Shown here: positions 1 through 8,452 of the stretch, piece by piece
How positions within the stretch are numbered: the stretch's first letter is position 1
How the letters are laid out: every line of letters starts with the position of its first letter
Assembly (NCBI RefSeq): GCF_014699005.1
Contig: NZ_JACWZY010000003.1
Span: forward strand, 343,978 to 407,977
Length of the DNA: 64,000 nucleotides
Reading direction: 5' to 3'
Source: Spirosoma profusum
Lineage (GTDB): Bacteria > Bacteroidota > Bacteroidia > Cytophagales > Spirosomataceae
The notes under the pieces: model-generated
Databases searched by the model: none
Told to the model about the DNA's origin: nothing
Seen by the model: only the letters and a program-made list of their open reading frames with translations
Made by a program: the position numbers and the translations under genes

Positions 1-122
1 TGCTGGGCGAACCAATCGTCCCAGAATTGTGTCGACTGACGCGTTGGTGCCAGTTGATGCTTTATAAAAGCATCATCACATACAAACTGTATTATCCTGG
101 AAGATTCGTAAGGATTTAGCAC
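1..122 (-). CDS. FecR-type anti-sigma factor, N-terminal fragment cut by the window edge
   Basis: A reading frame stays open on the minus strand from a GTG at 122 to the window edge, giving 40 residues. No ATG is available, because an in-frame TGA lies seven codons upstream. The fragment contains residues like CDDAFIKHQLAPT followed by FWDDWF, the usual look of the N-terminal domain of FecR-type anti-sigma factors, which bind the partner sigma factor in the cytoplasm. It begins 59 bases after the sigma gene on the same strand, the normal gene order in Bacteroidota. The membrane and periplasmic parts, and any TonB receptor they control, would lie outside the window. The GTG start is the weakest part of the call. 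Confidence 0.6.
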   Translation of the reverse strand, partial: MLNPYESSRIIQFVCDDAFIKHQLAPTRQSTQFWDDWFAQ

Positions 123-180
123 AAATTCGAGATTAAATTGTCAGTAGATGACAATTACTCTACGTTCATACTCACTTTGG

Positions 181-759
181 TTAAAAAATTTGTAAAAAAA
201 GAAAAACCAAAACCCATTGCCGGAGTTTTTCGATACCCCGAAATACCAGATTTTGCGCCGACTGTCGATTGATATCCAGCACTTCAGCGATTTCGCCGTA
301 ATCCAGTTCTTCCACAAAGCGTAATCGAATCGCTTCCTGCTGGCGGGGTGGCAACTGGCTGATCAGTTTCTGAATCAGCTGTTCCCGATTTCCTTTGTCT
401 TCCTGTTCGGTAAATAATTCTTCAGACGATGGCTCTGCCCAAAGTTCATCGAAATCAAATTGGGAGATAGATTGGCTTGGCCGCTGCTGCCGCTGTAACA
501 CGTGAAGGATACGTACTTTGAGCGCTTTTAGCAGATAATAACGAACATTTTCGGGGATGGTCAGGCGAGCGCGTTTCACCCAGATTTCGGTGAATACGTC
601 GTGAATACAGTCAAAAACAAAAGATTCAGACGCCGAAACCAGGCTCATGCCATAGCGATACATAGCCCGCACGTGCGCCCGATAGAGCGCTGTGTAAGCG
701 TCTTCGTCGCCTTCCTGAAAGGCGATCCAGGTTTCAGTATCAGAATGAGTTGTTGGCAA
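181..759 (-). CDS. ECF RNA polymerase sigma factor (sigma-70 family, Bacteroidota FecI-like)
   Basis: The product is 192 residues, the normal length for an ECF sigma factor. Region 2 spans roughly residues 20-90, with an ALYRAHV start and a DCIHDVFTEIW segment. Region 4 spans roughly 130-180, with LPPRQQEAIRLRF, then DYGEIAEVLDINRQSAQNLVFR as the helix-turn-helix that reads the -35 element. Region 3 is absent, as expected for this class. A probable FecR partner follows immediately. In this lineage such pairs usually control outer-membrane uptake or extracytoplasmic stress genes, but the target is outside the window. A TAAATTTG box lies 44 bases upstream. The C-terminus ends in an unusually hydrophobic tail (VLVFLFLQIF) past the HTH. 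Confidence 0.9.
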   Translation of the reverse strand: MPTTHSDTETWIAFQEGDEDAYTALYRAHVRAMYRYGMSLVSASESFVFDCIHDVFTEIWVKRARLTIPENVRYYLLKALKVRILHVLQRQQRPSQSISQFDFDELWAEPSSEELFTEQEDKGNREQLIQKLISQLPPRQQEAIRLRFVEELDYGEIAEVLDINRQSAQNLVFRGIEKLRQWVLVFLFLQIF

Positions 760-802
760 GGCGTAGGAGCTAAACCAGCCTACTAATGGTCGGCTCTAAC
801 TT

Positions 803-810
803 CAAATTTA
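803..810 (-). promoter_or_regulatory. Possible -7 box (TAAATTTG) for the sigma gene
   Basis: On the minus strand this reads TAAATTTG, an exact fit to the Bacteroidota -7 pattern TAnnTTTG, 44 bases before the sigma factor ATG. No TTG is found 19-21 bases further upstream, so the match may be chance. Confidence 0.3.
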
Positions 811-892
811 TTATTATTTCACGATTAATTGTTTTTTAATTCAGCAGAATTGTCGCGCAAATTGCTTTGTAGGCTAGACTCACTACGTTCCC

Positions 893-1828
893 ATGACTAC
901 GTTTTCACGGCGCCGTTTTCTACAATCGTCTGCTGCGTTGGCAGGTGGCACTTTATTTACTTCTGGAATTCCTGCTTTCGCCCCGGCGCAAAAATCACTA
1001 CGTTTGGGTGGCCCTATTTTCCTGAAAAGCGATGATCCTGGCGAACTGGCGCGCGAGCATCGTCGGCTACGTTATAGTGCCGCCTACGTACCAACTGTAG
1101 ACCTGAAAGATTCAGCAAAAATTGACGCCATTCGCAAAGCGTTTGCTGCTCAGAACGTAGTGATTGCCGAAGTAGGCGCATGGGTAAATATGCTGGATGC
1201 TGACCCCGAAAAACGCAAAAAAAATCTGGACTACGTAACAGAACGCTTAGCGCTGGCTGAAGCCGTAGGCGCACTCACCTGCGTAAACATCGGTGGCTCC
1301 TACAACCCAACTCGCTGGGACGGCCCCGACCCTCGCAACGTAACGCAGGAGTACATTGACGCAACCGTCGAAAATTGCCGGAAAGTGATCGATGCTGTGA
1401 AACCCAAACGGGCCAAATTTGCGCTCGAAATGATGGGCTGGAGCCTGCCCGACGGTCCCGATTCGTACCTGAAATTCATCAAAGCCATTGACCGACCGGC
1501 ATTTGGTGCGCATATCGATATTGCCAACATCATCAATTCGCCAACGCGCTATTATAACAACACGGCGCTCATCAACGATACGTTCAAAAAATTAGGCCGC
1601 TGGATTGTGTCGTCGCACGCGAAGGACGTAGTGGGGCGCGATGTTCACTTCGCCGAAACCATGCCCGGACGCGGTGGCATGGACTATGTAGCGTACATCC
1701 GCAACGTAACGTCGCTGCCGCAGGAAGTGCCGCTATTGCTGGAACACCTGCGCACACCGGAAGAATATGACGAAGCCCGACAATACGTCATCAGTCAGGC
1801 CGATAAAGCTGGAGTGATGCTAGCGTAG
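893..1828 (+). CDS. TAT-exported sugar phosphate isomerase/epimerase-like protein
   Basis: The 311-residue product starts with a twin-arginine signal (SRRRFLQSS followed by an Ala-rich stretch). It then forms a single xylose-isomerase-like TIM barrel of the AP endonuclease 2 superfamily. Visible metal-site style segments include ALEMMGW near residue 180, FGAHIDIANI near 205, SSHAKDV near 240 and a late LLLEHL. Exported isomerase-like proteins of this type are abundant in Bacteroidota and are usually linked to sugar or polyol catabolism, but the substrate cannot be read from the sequence. A second, distantly similar protein lies at 2567-3499 on the other strand. Confidence 0.82.
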   Translation: MTTFSRRRFLQSSAALAGGTLFTSGIPAFAPAQKSLRLGGPIFLKSDDPGELAREHRRLRYSAAYVPTVDLKDSAKIDAIRKAFAAQNVVIAEVGAWVNMLDADPEKRKKNLDYVTERLALAEAVGALTCVNIGGSYNPTRWDGPDPRNVTQEYIDATVENCRKVIDAVKPKRAKFALEMMGWSLPDGPDSYLKFIKAIDRPAFGAHIDIANIINSPTRYYNNTALINDTFKKLGRWIVSSHAKDVVGRDVHFAETMPGRGGMDYVAYIRNVTSLPQEVPLLLEHLRTPEEYDEARQYVISQADKAGVMLA

Positions 1829-1873
1829 CTGTAAATTACTACCAGCATGACAAAATGGATGTTAGCTAACCTC

Positions 1874-2401
1874 CTATAATTCCGGAATTTCCCGTATCCT
1901 GACTTTCATAATGGGTTTCTCGCCATCGGGCACGATGGCAACGAACGTATTACTCACCGTTTCGCCGTTACGTAGCATGTGCCCTGCCTGAACGTAAGTC
2001 GTTGTGTTAACTTCCTTTCCCTCAGCATTCTTGATACGTTGTTGGTACGGCACCGAAAAAGGCCGCGCCATAATCTTGGCTCCCCTCGAAGTCAGGCGTT
2101 TGCCGGTAGCGTTTACACAATCGAAAAAAGCAAGCTGATTGAGGTCTTCCTGTCCCAGCAGGGTTTGTTTAGGCAGAAAAAGCTTGGTACAACTGCTCTT
2201 ATTGCTGACGTAAATGGAGATTTCGTACCGCATGAAAATCTCGCCACTGATGTCGAGACGACGTTCGTTATTGATTTCATAGCCGTAGTCTAAGCCATTC
2301 AACTGCACCGGCTGACCTGCTTGTATATCCTGCGCCTGTTGGGCAAATAATGGATTATGGAGTATGGCCAGTAATAGGCAACTGGCTATCAATTGCTTCA
2401 T
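1874..2401 (-). CDS. Exported protein of unknown function
   Basis: I do not recognise this 175-residue protein. The ATG at 2401 is preferred because it opens a clear signal peptide (MKQLIASCLLLAIL then FAQQA). Longer frames upstream translate an AT-rich repeat. The mature part is polar and mostly beta-like, with two Cys residues (SSCTK and FFDCV) that could form a disulfide, and it ends in charged KVRIREIPEL. It probably resides in the periplasm or on the cell surface. It lies downstream of, and on the same strand as, the isomerase-like gene at 2567, with a repeat between them. Confidence 0.6.
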   Translation of the reverse strand: MKQLIASCLLLAILHNPLFAQQAQDIQAGQPVQLNGLDYGYEINNERRLDISGEIFMRYEISIYVSNKSSCTKLFLPKQTLLGQEDLNQLAFFDCVNATGKRLTSRGAKIMARPFSVPYQQRIKNAEGKEVNTTTYVQAGHMLRNGETVSNTFVAIVPDGEKPIMKVRIREIPEL

Positions 2402-2462
2402 AAAGACTGATTGGCAGTTAGAACCGTAAAAATACAAATTACGCCCTATAACGGGACAGGGG

Positions 2463-2563
2463 AATGTATAACGTAGGATGTATGAAGTATGGTGTATGGT
2501 ATAGGATGTATAAAGTGCAAACGCCAACATTGGTTATACGTCAAATTTCATACGTCATACATT
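2463..2563. repeat. Imperfect inverted repeat, AATGTATGA family
   Basis: The outer arms are AATGTATAACGTA (2463-2475) and TACGTCATACATT (2551-2563). They pair with one mismatch, and the interior holds several more GTATGA/TATAGGATGTATA-like words. The element fills the gap between two minus-strand genes and begins 62 bases upstream of the ATG at 2401. It resembles the better-formed repeat at 17631-17706. Confidence 0.55.
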
Positions 2564-2566
2564 TAT

Positions 2567-3499
2567 TTATGCCATTGCCTTACGCATCAGCTCGAGGCTT
2601 TGGCGGACGCCCGATTCGGCGGCTTCTTTGCCTTCGAATTCCAGTGATACGTAGCCTTTGTAATTCGCTTTTTTCAGGATGTCGAAGATACGTTTGTAGT
2701 CGAGGTCGAGCGAGTACCATTCGCCACCGCCATAATACGTTTTGGCCTGCACAAACGACGCATACGGTGCCACCTGCTCCAGTTTTTCGTATGGGTTTTC
2801 GAGGAAATTACCCGTATCCATCAATACGCCCATCCAGGGAGAGTCGATGGCTTTTCGGATACGTAGCAGCCCTTCTGGCGTTGAGGATAACCCCCAGTGA
2901 TTTTCGAGTGCCAGCATCACCCCGCATTCGGCGGCTTTGGGCAGGCATTTTTCAATACTATCAATAACCCATTTAAACCCTTCGTCCTCGGTATGACCGG
3001 GCAGAATCGGCTCGATACCGCGTTTTGTCATCAACTCATCGAACGATTTAATGGTGTTCCATCGCCCCGTGTTGAGCCGCATTGATGGAATGCCGAGTTT
3101 GTACGCCATTTCGATACCCTTAATGGTATGCTCAATATTTTTCTGGCGTTCGGCCGCGTCGGGAAACACAAATCCCTGGTGAATAGACAGGCAAATCAGG
3201 TCGATTCCATTCAGAAACGCGTGCCGTTTTAACTTTTGCAGGTACGCATTGTCTTCACCCTCCATCTGCCGGTGCAGAATATCGACGCCTTCAAAACCCA
3301 GCCGGGCCGCTTCGTCGATCACCGTTTCGATGGGCACTTTGGTCTTTTTGAAATGCCAGTATGAATAAGACGACAAACCTAGTTTGATACGTCCTGCCGA
3401 CGTAGGTGCGGGTTGAGCTAATGAATTGACAGACGGAAGCGCGGGCGAAACCGCAGCGAGAGCACTAGTGGTTAAAAAAGAGCGACGAGAGAACGACAT
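2567..3499 (-). CDS. TAT-exported sugar phosphate isomerase/epimerase-like protein
   Basis: The product is 310 residues with a twin-arginine leader (SRRSFLTTSALAA). A xylose-isomerase-like TIM barrel follows. Characteristic strands include LGLSSYSYW, GFEGVDIL, MLALENHWG near residue 200, GVLMDTGNF near 230 and GYVSLEFEG near 290; the Glu, Asp and His residues in these would line the metal site. The family is common in Bacteroidota sugar-utilisation loci, but the substrate is unknown. Its C-terminal coding end touches the inverted repeat at 2463-2563. Confidence 0.82.
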   Translation of the reverse strand: MSFSRRSFLTTSALAAVSPALPSVNSLAQPAPTSAGRIKLGLSSYSYWHFKKTKVPIETVIDEAARLGFEGVDILHRQMEGEDNAYLQKLKRHAFLNGIDLICLSIHQGFVFPDAAERQKNIEHTIKGIEMAYKLGIPSMRLNTGRWNTIKSFDELMTKRGIEPILPGHTEDEGFKWVIDSIEKCLPKAAECGVMLALENHWGLSSTPEGLLRIRKAIDSPWMGVLMDTGNFLENPYEKLEQVAPYASFVQAKTYYGGGEWYSLDLDYKRIFDILKKANYKGYVSLEFEGKEAAESGVRQSLELMRKAMA

Positions 3500-3571
3500 G
3501 CAAAAATAAGGTTTAGGGTAAGTACAGGGCGGAATTACGGAAAAAAGTGGTGATTTTGCAATCTGGAAATT

Positions 3572-3660
3572 TTAACCGCAAAGGGCGCGAAGAGATGCGC
3601 AAAGGTTCGCGGAGTACGCTGCGTTTCTTTTGCGATTACCTTCGCGCCCTTTGCGCTTAA
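3572..3660. repeat. Inverted repeat of the GCAAAGGGCGCGAAG type
   Basis: The arms at 3572-3592 and 3640-3660 are 21 bases each and pair with one mismatch around the core GCAAAGGGCGCGAAG. A weaker inner stem (GCGCAAAG with CTTTTGCG) lies between them. The element fills the gap between two minus-strand genes, just after the M23 peptidase stop, so it could also act as a transcript end. Confidence 0.65.
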
Positions 3661-3666
3661 AAAAAC

Positions 3667-4518
3667 TTACTTCACCTCAGGAATATCGGCTGGCTCAATT
3701 AGCAAAAAGCCGGGATTGATGCGAGCGCCATGCCAGCGTGCTCCTAGGTGCAAGTGTGGCCCCGTTGTGCGACCAGTTTCGCCAACAGTCCCTATTTTCT
3801 GACCTTTCGTAACGGTTTCGTTTACCTTGACATTAAGACTCTTAAGGTGAAAATACTCGCTGATCAGCCCGTTGCCGTGATCGATGTAAATCGAGTTGCC
3901 ACTGAAAAAATGATTAGCAGCTAGTAGCACCCGGCCATTGCCAATGCTCAACGCCGGTTCACCGCCCGTAACCGGGTAATCCTGTCCCGTATGACGATCA
4001 CGCGCCTGCCCATTGAAGGTTCGGCATGTACCAAAGTTGCCTTCGCCTTTTGGCAGCGGATCGGCTGGTTTACTCACCGGAAGATCGAACACCGCTGGAC
4101 GTTCATCGCTTTTGTAACGTAGCAGCGGCAGTACCGTAGCCATTTCTTTTCGGTGGCGGGCCTGATTTGCCTTCGATACGTCGATATATTCAGTTTTGGT
4201 AAAGTTTTTAATGTCTTCCTGTACACAAGGCTTTTCGATGACTCTCAACTTCGCACTTTCTAAACGGCCGCCGGTCGTTCGGCGCGAGATGGTGTAGGTG
4301 GCTGGTGTCATCTCCATATCGACCGGGTAATAACAGGTGCCATTAACCGCTTTCCAGGCTTGTTTACCAAAACTGCATCGCAGGCAGTTGCCCGGCCAGC
4401 GCACAACGGCTCCCTGGGCAACCGTAACTGATTTGGGAGCGGTGGCTGTTTGAGCGTAACCTTGGCTACCAACGTAGCAAATCAGGCAGAAAAGCAGACG
4501 TAACGAATGGGTTTTCAT
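3667..4518 (-). CDS. Exported M23-family metallopeptidase
   Basis: This 283-residue protein begins with a signal peptide (hydrophobic to residue ~22, ending YAQ). Residues 30-110 form a Cys-containing beta-rich region of unknown role. The C-terminal ~110 residues are an M23 (LytM-like) domain: HTGQD places zinc ligands at H176 and D180, H224 lies in EYFHLKS, and HLHLG supplies H255/H257. All family metal and catalytic positions are therefore present, so it should be an active peptidoglycan endopeptidase in the periplasm or outside the cell. It is read toward the 3572-3660 repeat. Confidence 0.85.
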   Translation of the reverse strand: MKTHSLRLLFCLICYVGSQGYAQTATAPKSVTVAQGAVVRWPGNCLRCSFGKQAWKAVNGTCYYPVDMEMTPATYTISRRTTGGRLESAKLRVIEKPCVQEDIKNFTKTEYIDVSKANQARHRKEMATVLPLLRYKSDERPAVFDLPVSKPADPLPKGEGNFGTCRTFNGQARDRHTGQDYPVTGGEPALSIGNGRVLLAANHFFSGNSIYIDHGNGLISEYFHLKSLNVKVNETVTKGQKIGTVGETGRTTGPHLHLGARWHGARINPGFLLIEPADIPEVK

Positions 4519-4690
4519 AGGGAGTTGGGGCAGTTATTTGTGTGCTATTCTAACCCGATCAGTCAGGAAATGTTCGGCAAGTGACCGGGTAGTTTATACT
4601 CCAGAAACGCTTATTAATTCATTAATCGGAGTAAACTTGGTGAATTGAAATTGCCCAGGTTTTCCATTGGCCGACAACCCTTTTTTACGC

Positions 4691-7600
4691 ATGATCACCT
4701 TACCAACCTCGCCTAAATCTGTTCTCCGTTCGTTCATAACCGTTGGCGTGATGGCTGGCCTGTATGCCTGTGCTACGTCCCCCAAAGCCGTTAATCAGAT
4801 GTCGATGGCTGCGACGACCGACGTTGCTGATACGTCTCCGACTCCCGTTCCGGTTGAGCCAAAGCAGGCGACTCCGGCGCGTATCCTCGTTTTTTCGAAG
4901 ACAAAAGGCTGGAATCACACGTCGATTCCGGCGGGTATTGCGGCTATTCAGAAGTTGGGAAGGGAGAATAATTTTCGAGTCGATACCACCAAAAATGCTA
5001 ACTATTTCGTCGATGATAGTCTGAAACACTATCAGGCCGTTGTCTGGCTGAGCACGACTGGTAACGTACTGAACCAGAGTCAACAGGCTGCGTTTGAGCG
5101 GTATATCCAGGCCGGTGGCGGCTACATGGGCATTCACGCGGCTGCCGATACGGAATACGACTGGCCGTGGTATAACAAACTGGTAGGCGGTTATTTTTCG
5201 AGTCATCCGAGTCAGCCCAACGTGCGCAAGGCGATGGTCGACGTACTGAACAAAAAACACATCTCTACCGAACACCTGCCCGACCGCTGGGAACGTACCG
5301 ACGAATGGTACAATTACCGCTCGCTCTACTCCGGCCTGAACGTACTGGCCAATCTGGATGAGAATACATACGATGGTGGAACCAACGGCAGCAATCACCC
5401 GATTGCGTGGTACCATGAATTCGACGGAGGCCGAGCATATTACACGGGTGGTGGACATACCGACGAAAGTTTCACCGAACCACTCTTTGTTAAGCACATG
5501 CTGGGTGGACTAAAATGGGCAATGGGAGATGGCAAACCATTGGATTACAGTAAGTCATACGCTGTAATAATGCCCGAAGAAAATCGCTTCGTGAAAACTG
5601 TACTGGTCAACGATTTGAACGAACCGATGGAACTGGCCGTAGCCAAAGACGGTCGCGTATTCTTTACCGAACGTAGCGGCAACCTGTCAGTCTATGATAC
5701 ACGTACCAACAAAAGTGCGCTGGTGCATCGGTTCGACGTACCGACGAAAGCAGGACATGGGGTTCAGGGAATTACGTTAGATCCCAATTTTGCGACGAAC
5801 CACTGGCTGTATATTTATTATTCGCCCCAGTTCGAAAAAGATCCGTTCTACAACCTGTCGCGGTTTGTGGTGAAAGACGACAATACGCTGGACGTAGCAT
5901 CGGAAAAAGTCCTGTTGAAAGTGCCCAGCATTGATGCGCCCGGCTCTCACCACGGCGGGTCAATCGCATTCGACAAAGAAGGCAATCTGTACCTGTCTAC
6001 CGGCGACCACACGAATCCGTTTCCCTCGAACGGTTATGCGCCAATCGATGCCCGTCCTGATCAGCTAGCTGCCGACGCTCGTGCCACAGCCGCCAATACG
6101 AACGATTTTCGAGGGAAAATACTACGTATCCGCCCACAGCCTGACGGTACGTATATCGTTCCGGAGGGTAATCTTTTCCCAAAAGGAACGGATAAGACGC
6201 TCCCCGAAATTTACACAATGGGACTTCGGAATCCATATCGCATCGCGCTCAATCCCAAATCCTCAGTGTTGTATTGGGGTGAAATCGGACCGGATGCTGG
6301 CAAAGACAGTACGTTAGGGCCGCGCGGTTATGATGAGTTTAATCAGGCAAAAAAAGCCGGAAATTTTGGCTGGCCGCTCTTTATCGGCAATAGTCAGCCG
6401 TATCCAGCCAACGATTTCGCTACCAAAGTTATCGGCCAGCGTTTCGACCCGAAAGACCCGGTTAATGATTCGCCAAAAAGTAACGGCCTTCAGCATTTGC
6501 CGCCGGTCAATCCGGCCATGATCTGGTATCCGTATGCGGCCTCCAAAGAATTCCCGGAACTGGGGCAGGGTGGACGTAGCGCGATGGCAGGAGAGTTCTA
6601 TAGCTTCGACAAGAACTCAACTTCGAAAACCAAATTCCCGGAATACTACGATGGCGCCCTGTTCATCTTCGACTGGATGCGTAACTGGGTGCTAGCCGTC
6701 CGCGTCGACAAAGACGACAATTACCAACGTAACGAACCCTTCATGGCCGCTGCTGGTGATTTCCGGCGACCCATCGATCTGGCCTTTGGCAAAGACGGCG
6801 TGATGTATATGCTCGAATACGGCTCGGTGTATGGTGCCGATAACGACGACGCCCGGCTGGTGAAAATTGAATATAATATAGGAAATCGTCCGCCAGTTGC
6901 TCGCGCTCAGGTGATTGACTCGGCGGCTGTGGCGCTACGTAACGCCCGCGCCTACCTGACCTCCGACGGACGTAACGCGCCGGCCATCCACGAAGCCATA
7001 GGACAAGCACCGCTACGTGTGCAGTTTGGCGGACGGGGTACGGATATGGATGAAGACGCGCTAACGTACCAGTGGCTGTTCGATGGAAAAACTGTTGGCG
7101 CTACCAAGCCGAATGCTACGTATACCTACACGCAACCGGGTGTGTATAAGGCTATCCTGAAAGTAACCGACCAAACCGGGCAGGTCGGCATGGACACGAT
7201 TCAGGTGAAGGTCGGAAACGCCAAACCGGAAGTTGCCATCACCACAATGGGTAACAAGTCGTTTTACTGGAATGGTAAGCCATTCAACTACGTAGTGAAA
7301 GTAGCTGATAAAGAGGACAAAAAGATAGACCCGAAACGTATTAAGGTCGTGTACGAATACAGCGCCCAGCCGGGAACTACTCCTGCTACGTCCCCTCAAC
7401 AGGGCCATCAGGATTTAGCGATGATTGGCAATGGTTCGCTCGGTAAAAATCTGGTTATCAATAGCGATTGCAAAGCCTGTCATACTATCGATAAGCCATC
7501 CGTTGGGCCAACGTTTCTGGCGGTAGCGAATCGGTATAAAGGCCAAGCTGGAACGGTAGAGCGACTTGCCAAAAAAATCATTGAAGGTGGGGGAGGGGCC

Positions 7601-8230
7601 TGGAGCAAAGACCACCTGATGAGCGCCCATCCGCAGATTCCGGTTCAGGACGCGCAGGAAATGGTAAAATACATTTTCTCACTGACCGACGCCCGCAAAC
7701 AAAAAGCGGTGCCGCAACAGGGCTCACTCGCGCTCAACGAACATAAACCTGAAGAAGCACGTGGCCAGTACACGCTAATTGCTTCATACACAGATAATGG
7801 TGACGCTAGCAAACGCGTTGGCCCTTTAACCGGTGCGGACGTAGTGACGCTACGTAACGCCAAAATAAAAACCATCAACGCCGATGCTTACGTTGGTTTC
7901 CCTCGGTTTGGCAATCGCCTGAGTGCCGGAAATCACAAAGCCTACGTACTGATCAAAGACGTTGACCTGACCAACATCAAATCGCTTACCTACGAATATT
8001 CATCCCAGAATAAAGACGGGGAAATCGAAATCCGGCTTGATTCCTATGCGGCCCCGGTCGTGAGCCGAACCGCTTACAAATCTACTGGCGACTGGAAAAA
8101 TATGAACGAGGTAACCGGTCAGTTCGACAAGCCGATCACTGGTAAGCACGACGTATACGTAGTAGTCATCAAACGCGATAAGCCCAACGAGGGGATTATT
8201 CAGCTGAGTAGTATACAGTTTAATGAATGA
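4691..8230 (+). CDS. Lipoprotein fusing ThuA, sugar dehydrogenase propeller, PKD, cytochrome c and a C-terminal binding domain
   Basis: The 1,179-residue product starts at ATG 4691 with a lipoprotein signal (GLYAC). In order it has: a ThuA-like domain (about residues 55-280, with GYMGIHAAADTEYDW and GGGHTDES); a six-bladed glucose/sorbosone dehydrogenase-type propeller that in relatives binds PQQ (about 295-730, with AGHGVQGITLDPNF and GSHHGGSIAF); a PKD domain (about 760-840); a class I cytochrome c with haem motif CKACH at 927-931 and a later Met in MSAHP; and a C-terminal CBM6-like beta domain. This suggests oxidation of a sugar outside the inner membrane with electrons passed to the attached haem. 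The architecture recurs in Bacteroidota; the substrate is unknown. Confidence 0.87.
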   Translation: MITLPTSPKSVLRSFITVGVMAGLYACATSPKAVNQMSMAATTDVADTSPTPVPVEPKQATPARILVFSKTKGWNHTSIPAGIAAIQKLGRENNFRVDTTKNANYFVDDSLKHYQAVVWLSTTGNVLNQSQQAAFERYIQAGGGYMGIHAAADTEYDWPWYNKLVGGYFSSHPSQPNVRKAMVDVLNKKHISTEHLPDRWERTDEWYNYRSLYSGLNVLANLDENTYDGGTNGSNHPIAWYHEFDGGRAYYTGGGHTDESFTEPLFVKHMLGGLKWAMGDGKPLDYSKSYAVIMPEENRFVKTVLVNDLNEPMELAVAKDGRVFFTERSGNLSVYDTRTNKSALVHRFDVPTKAGHGVQGITLDPNFATNHWLYIYYSPQFEKDPFYNLSRFVVKDDNTLDVASEKVLLKVPSIDAPGSHHGGSIAFDKEGNLYLSTGDHTNPFPSNGYAPIDARPDQLAADARATAANTNDFRGKILRIRPQPDGTYIVPEGNLFPKGTDKTLPEIYTMGLRNPYRIALNPKSSVLYWGEIGPDAGKDSTLGPRGYDEFNQAKKAGNFGWPLFIGNSQPYPANDFATKVIGQRFDPKDPVNDSPKSNGLQHLPPVNPAMIWYPYAASKEFPELGQGGRSAMAGEFYSFDKNSTSKTKFPEYYDGALFIFDWMRNWVLAVRVDKDDNYQRNEPFMAAAGDFRRPIDLAFGKDGVMYMLEYGSVYGADNDDARLVKIEYNIGNRPPVARAQVIDSAAVALRNARAYLTSDGRNAPAIHEAIGQAPLRVQFGGRGTDMDEDALTYQWLFDGKTVGATKPNATYTYTQPGVYKAILKVTDQTGQVGMDTIQVKVGNAKPEVAITTMGNKSFYWNGKPFNYVVKVADKEDKKIDPKRIKVVYEYSAQPGTTPATSPQQGHQDLAMIGNGSLGKNLVINSDCKACHTIDKPSVGPTFLAVANRYKGQAGTVERLAKKIIEGGGGAWSKDHLMSAHPQIPVQDAQEMVKYIFSLTDARKQKAVPQQGSLALNEHKPEEARGQYTLIASYTDNGDASKRVGPLTGADVVTLRNAKIKTINADAYVGFPRFGNRLSAGNHKAYVLIKDVDLTNIKSLTYEYSSQNKDGEIEIRLDSYAAPVVSRTAYKSTGDWKNMNEVTGQFDKPITGKHDVYVVVIKRDKPNEGIIQLSSIQFNE

Positions 8231-8288
8231 TACGTAGTGATCAGTTAGCCCGAAATTTGAAGGCATGGTTACGGGCTTTTTTTAACTT

Positions 8289-8406
8289 AAATACGAGTGT
8301 TTTTTTGTCATTCTGACGAAGGAAGAATCTTAACGTTTGCTTACTCTCAAGTTAGGATGCTTTAAGATTCTTCCTTCGTCAGAATGACAAAAAAACACTC
8401 GTATTT
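8289..8406. repeat. Perfect 45-base inverted repeat, probable bidirectional terminator
   Basis: The arms at 8289-8333 and 8362-8406 are exact reverse complements over 45 bases, with a 28-base loop. Each contains GAGTGTTTTTTTGTCATTCT followed by a GACGAAGGAAG-like segment. It lies between the convergent genes ending at 8230 and 8453, so it can end transcription from both sides. Shorter relatives occur at 38216-38250 and 48738-48782, showing it belongs to a dispersed family. Confidence 0.8.
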
Positions 8407-8452
8407 TAATTCAGAGATATATTATCAAAAGGTCTAAGTTGCCTCTCTTTGA

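Noticed and set aside
3501..3508. TATTTTTG box directly before the isomerase-like start at 3499
   Set aside because: It matches TAnnTTTG, but transcription would begin inside the coding sequence, so it is probably chance.
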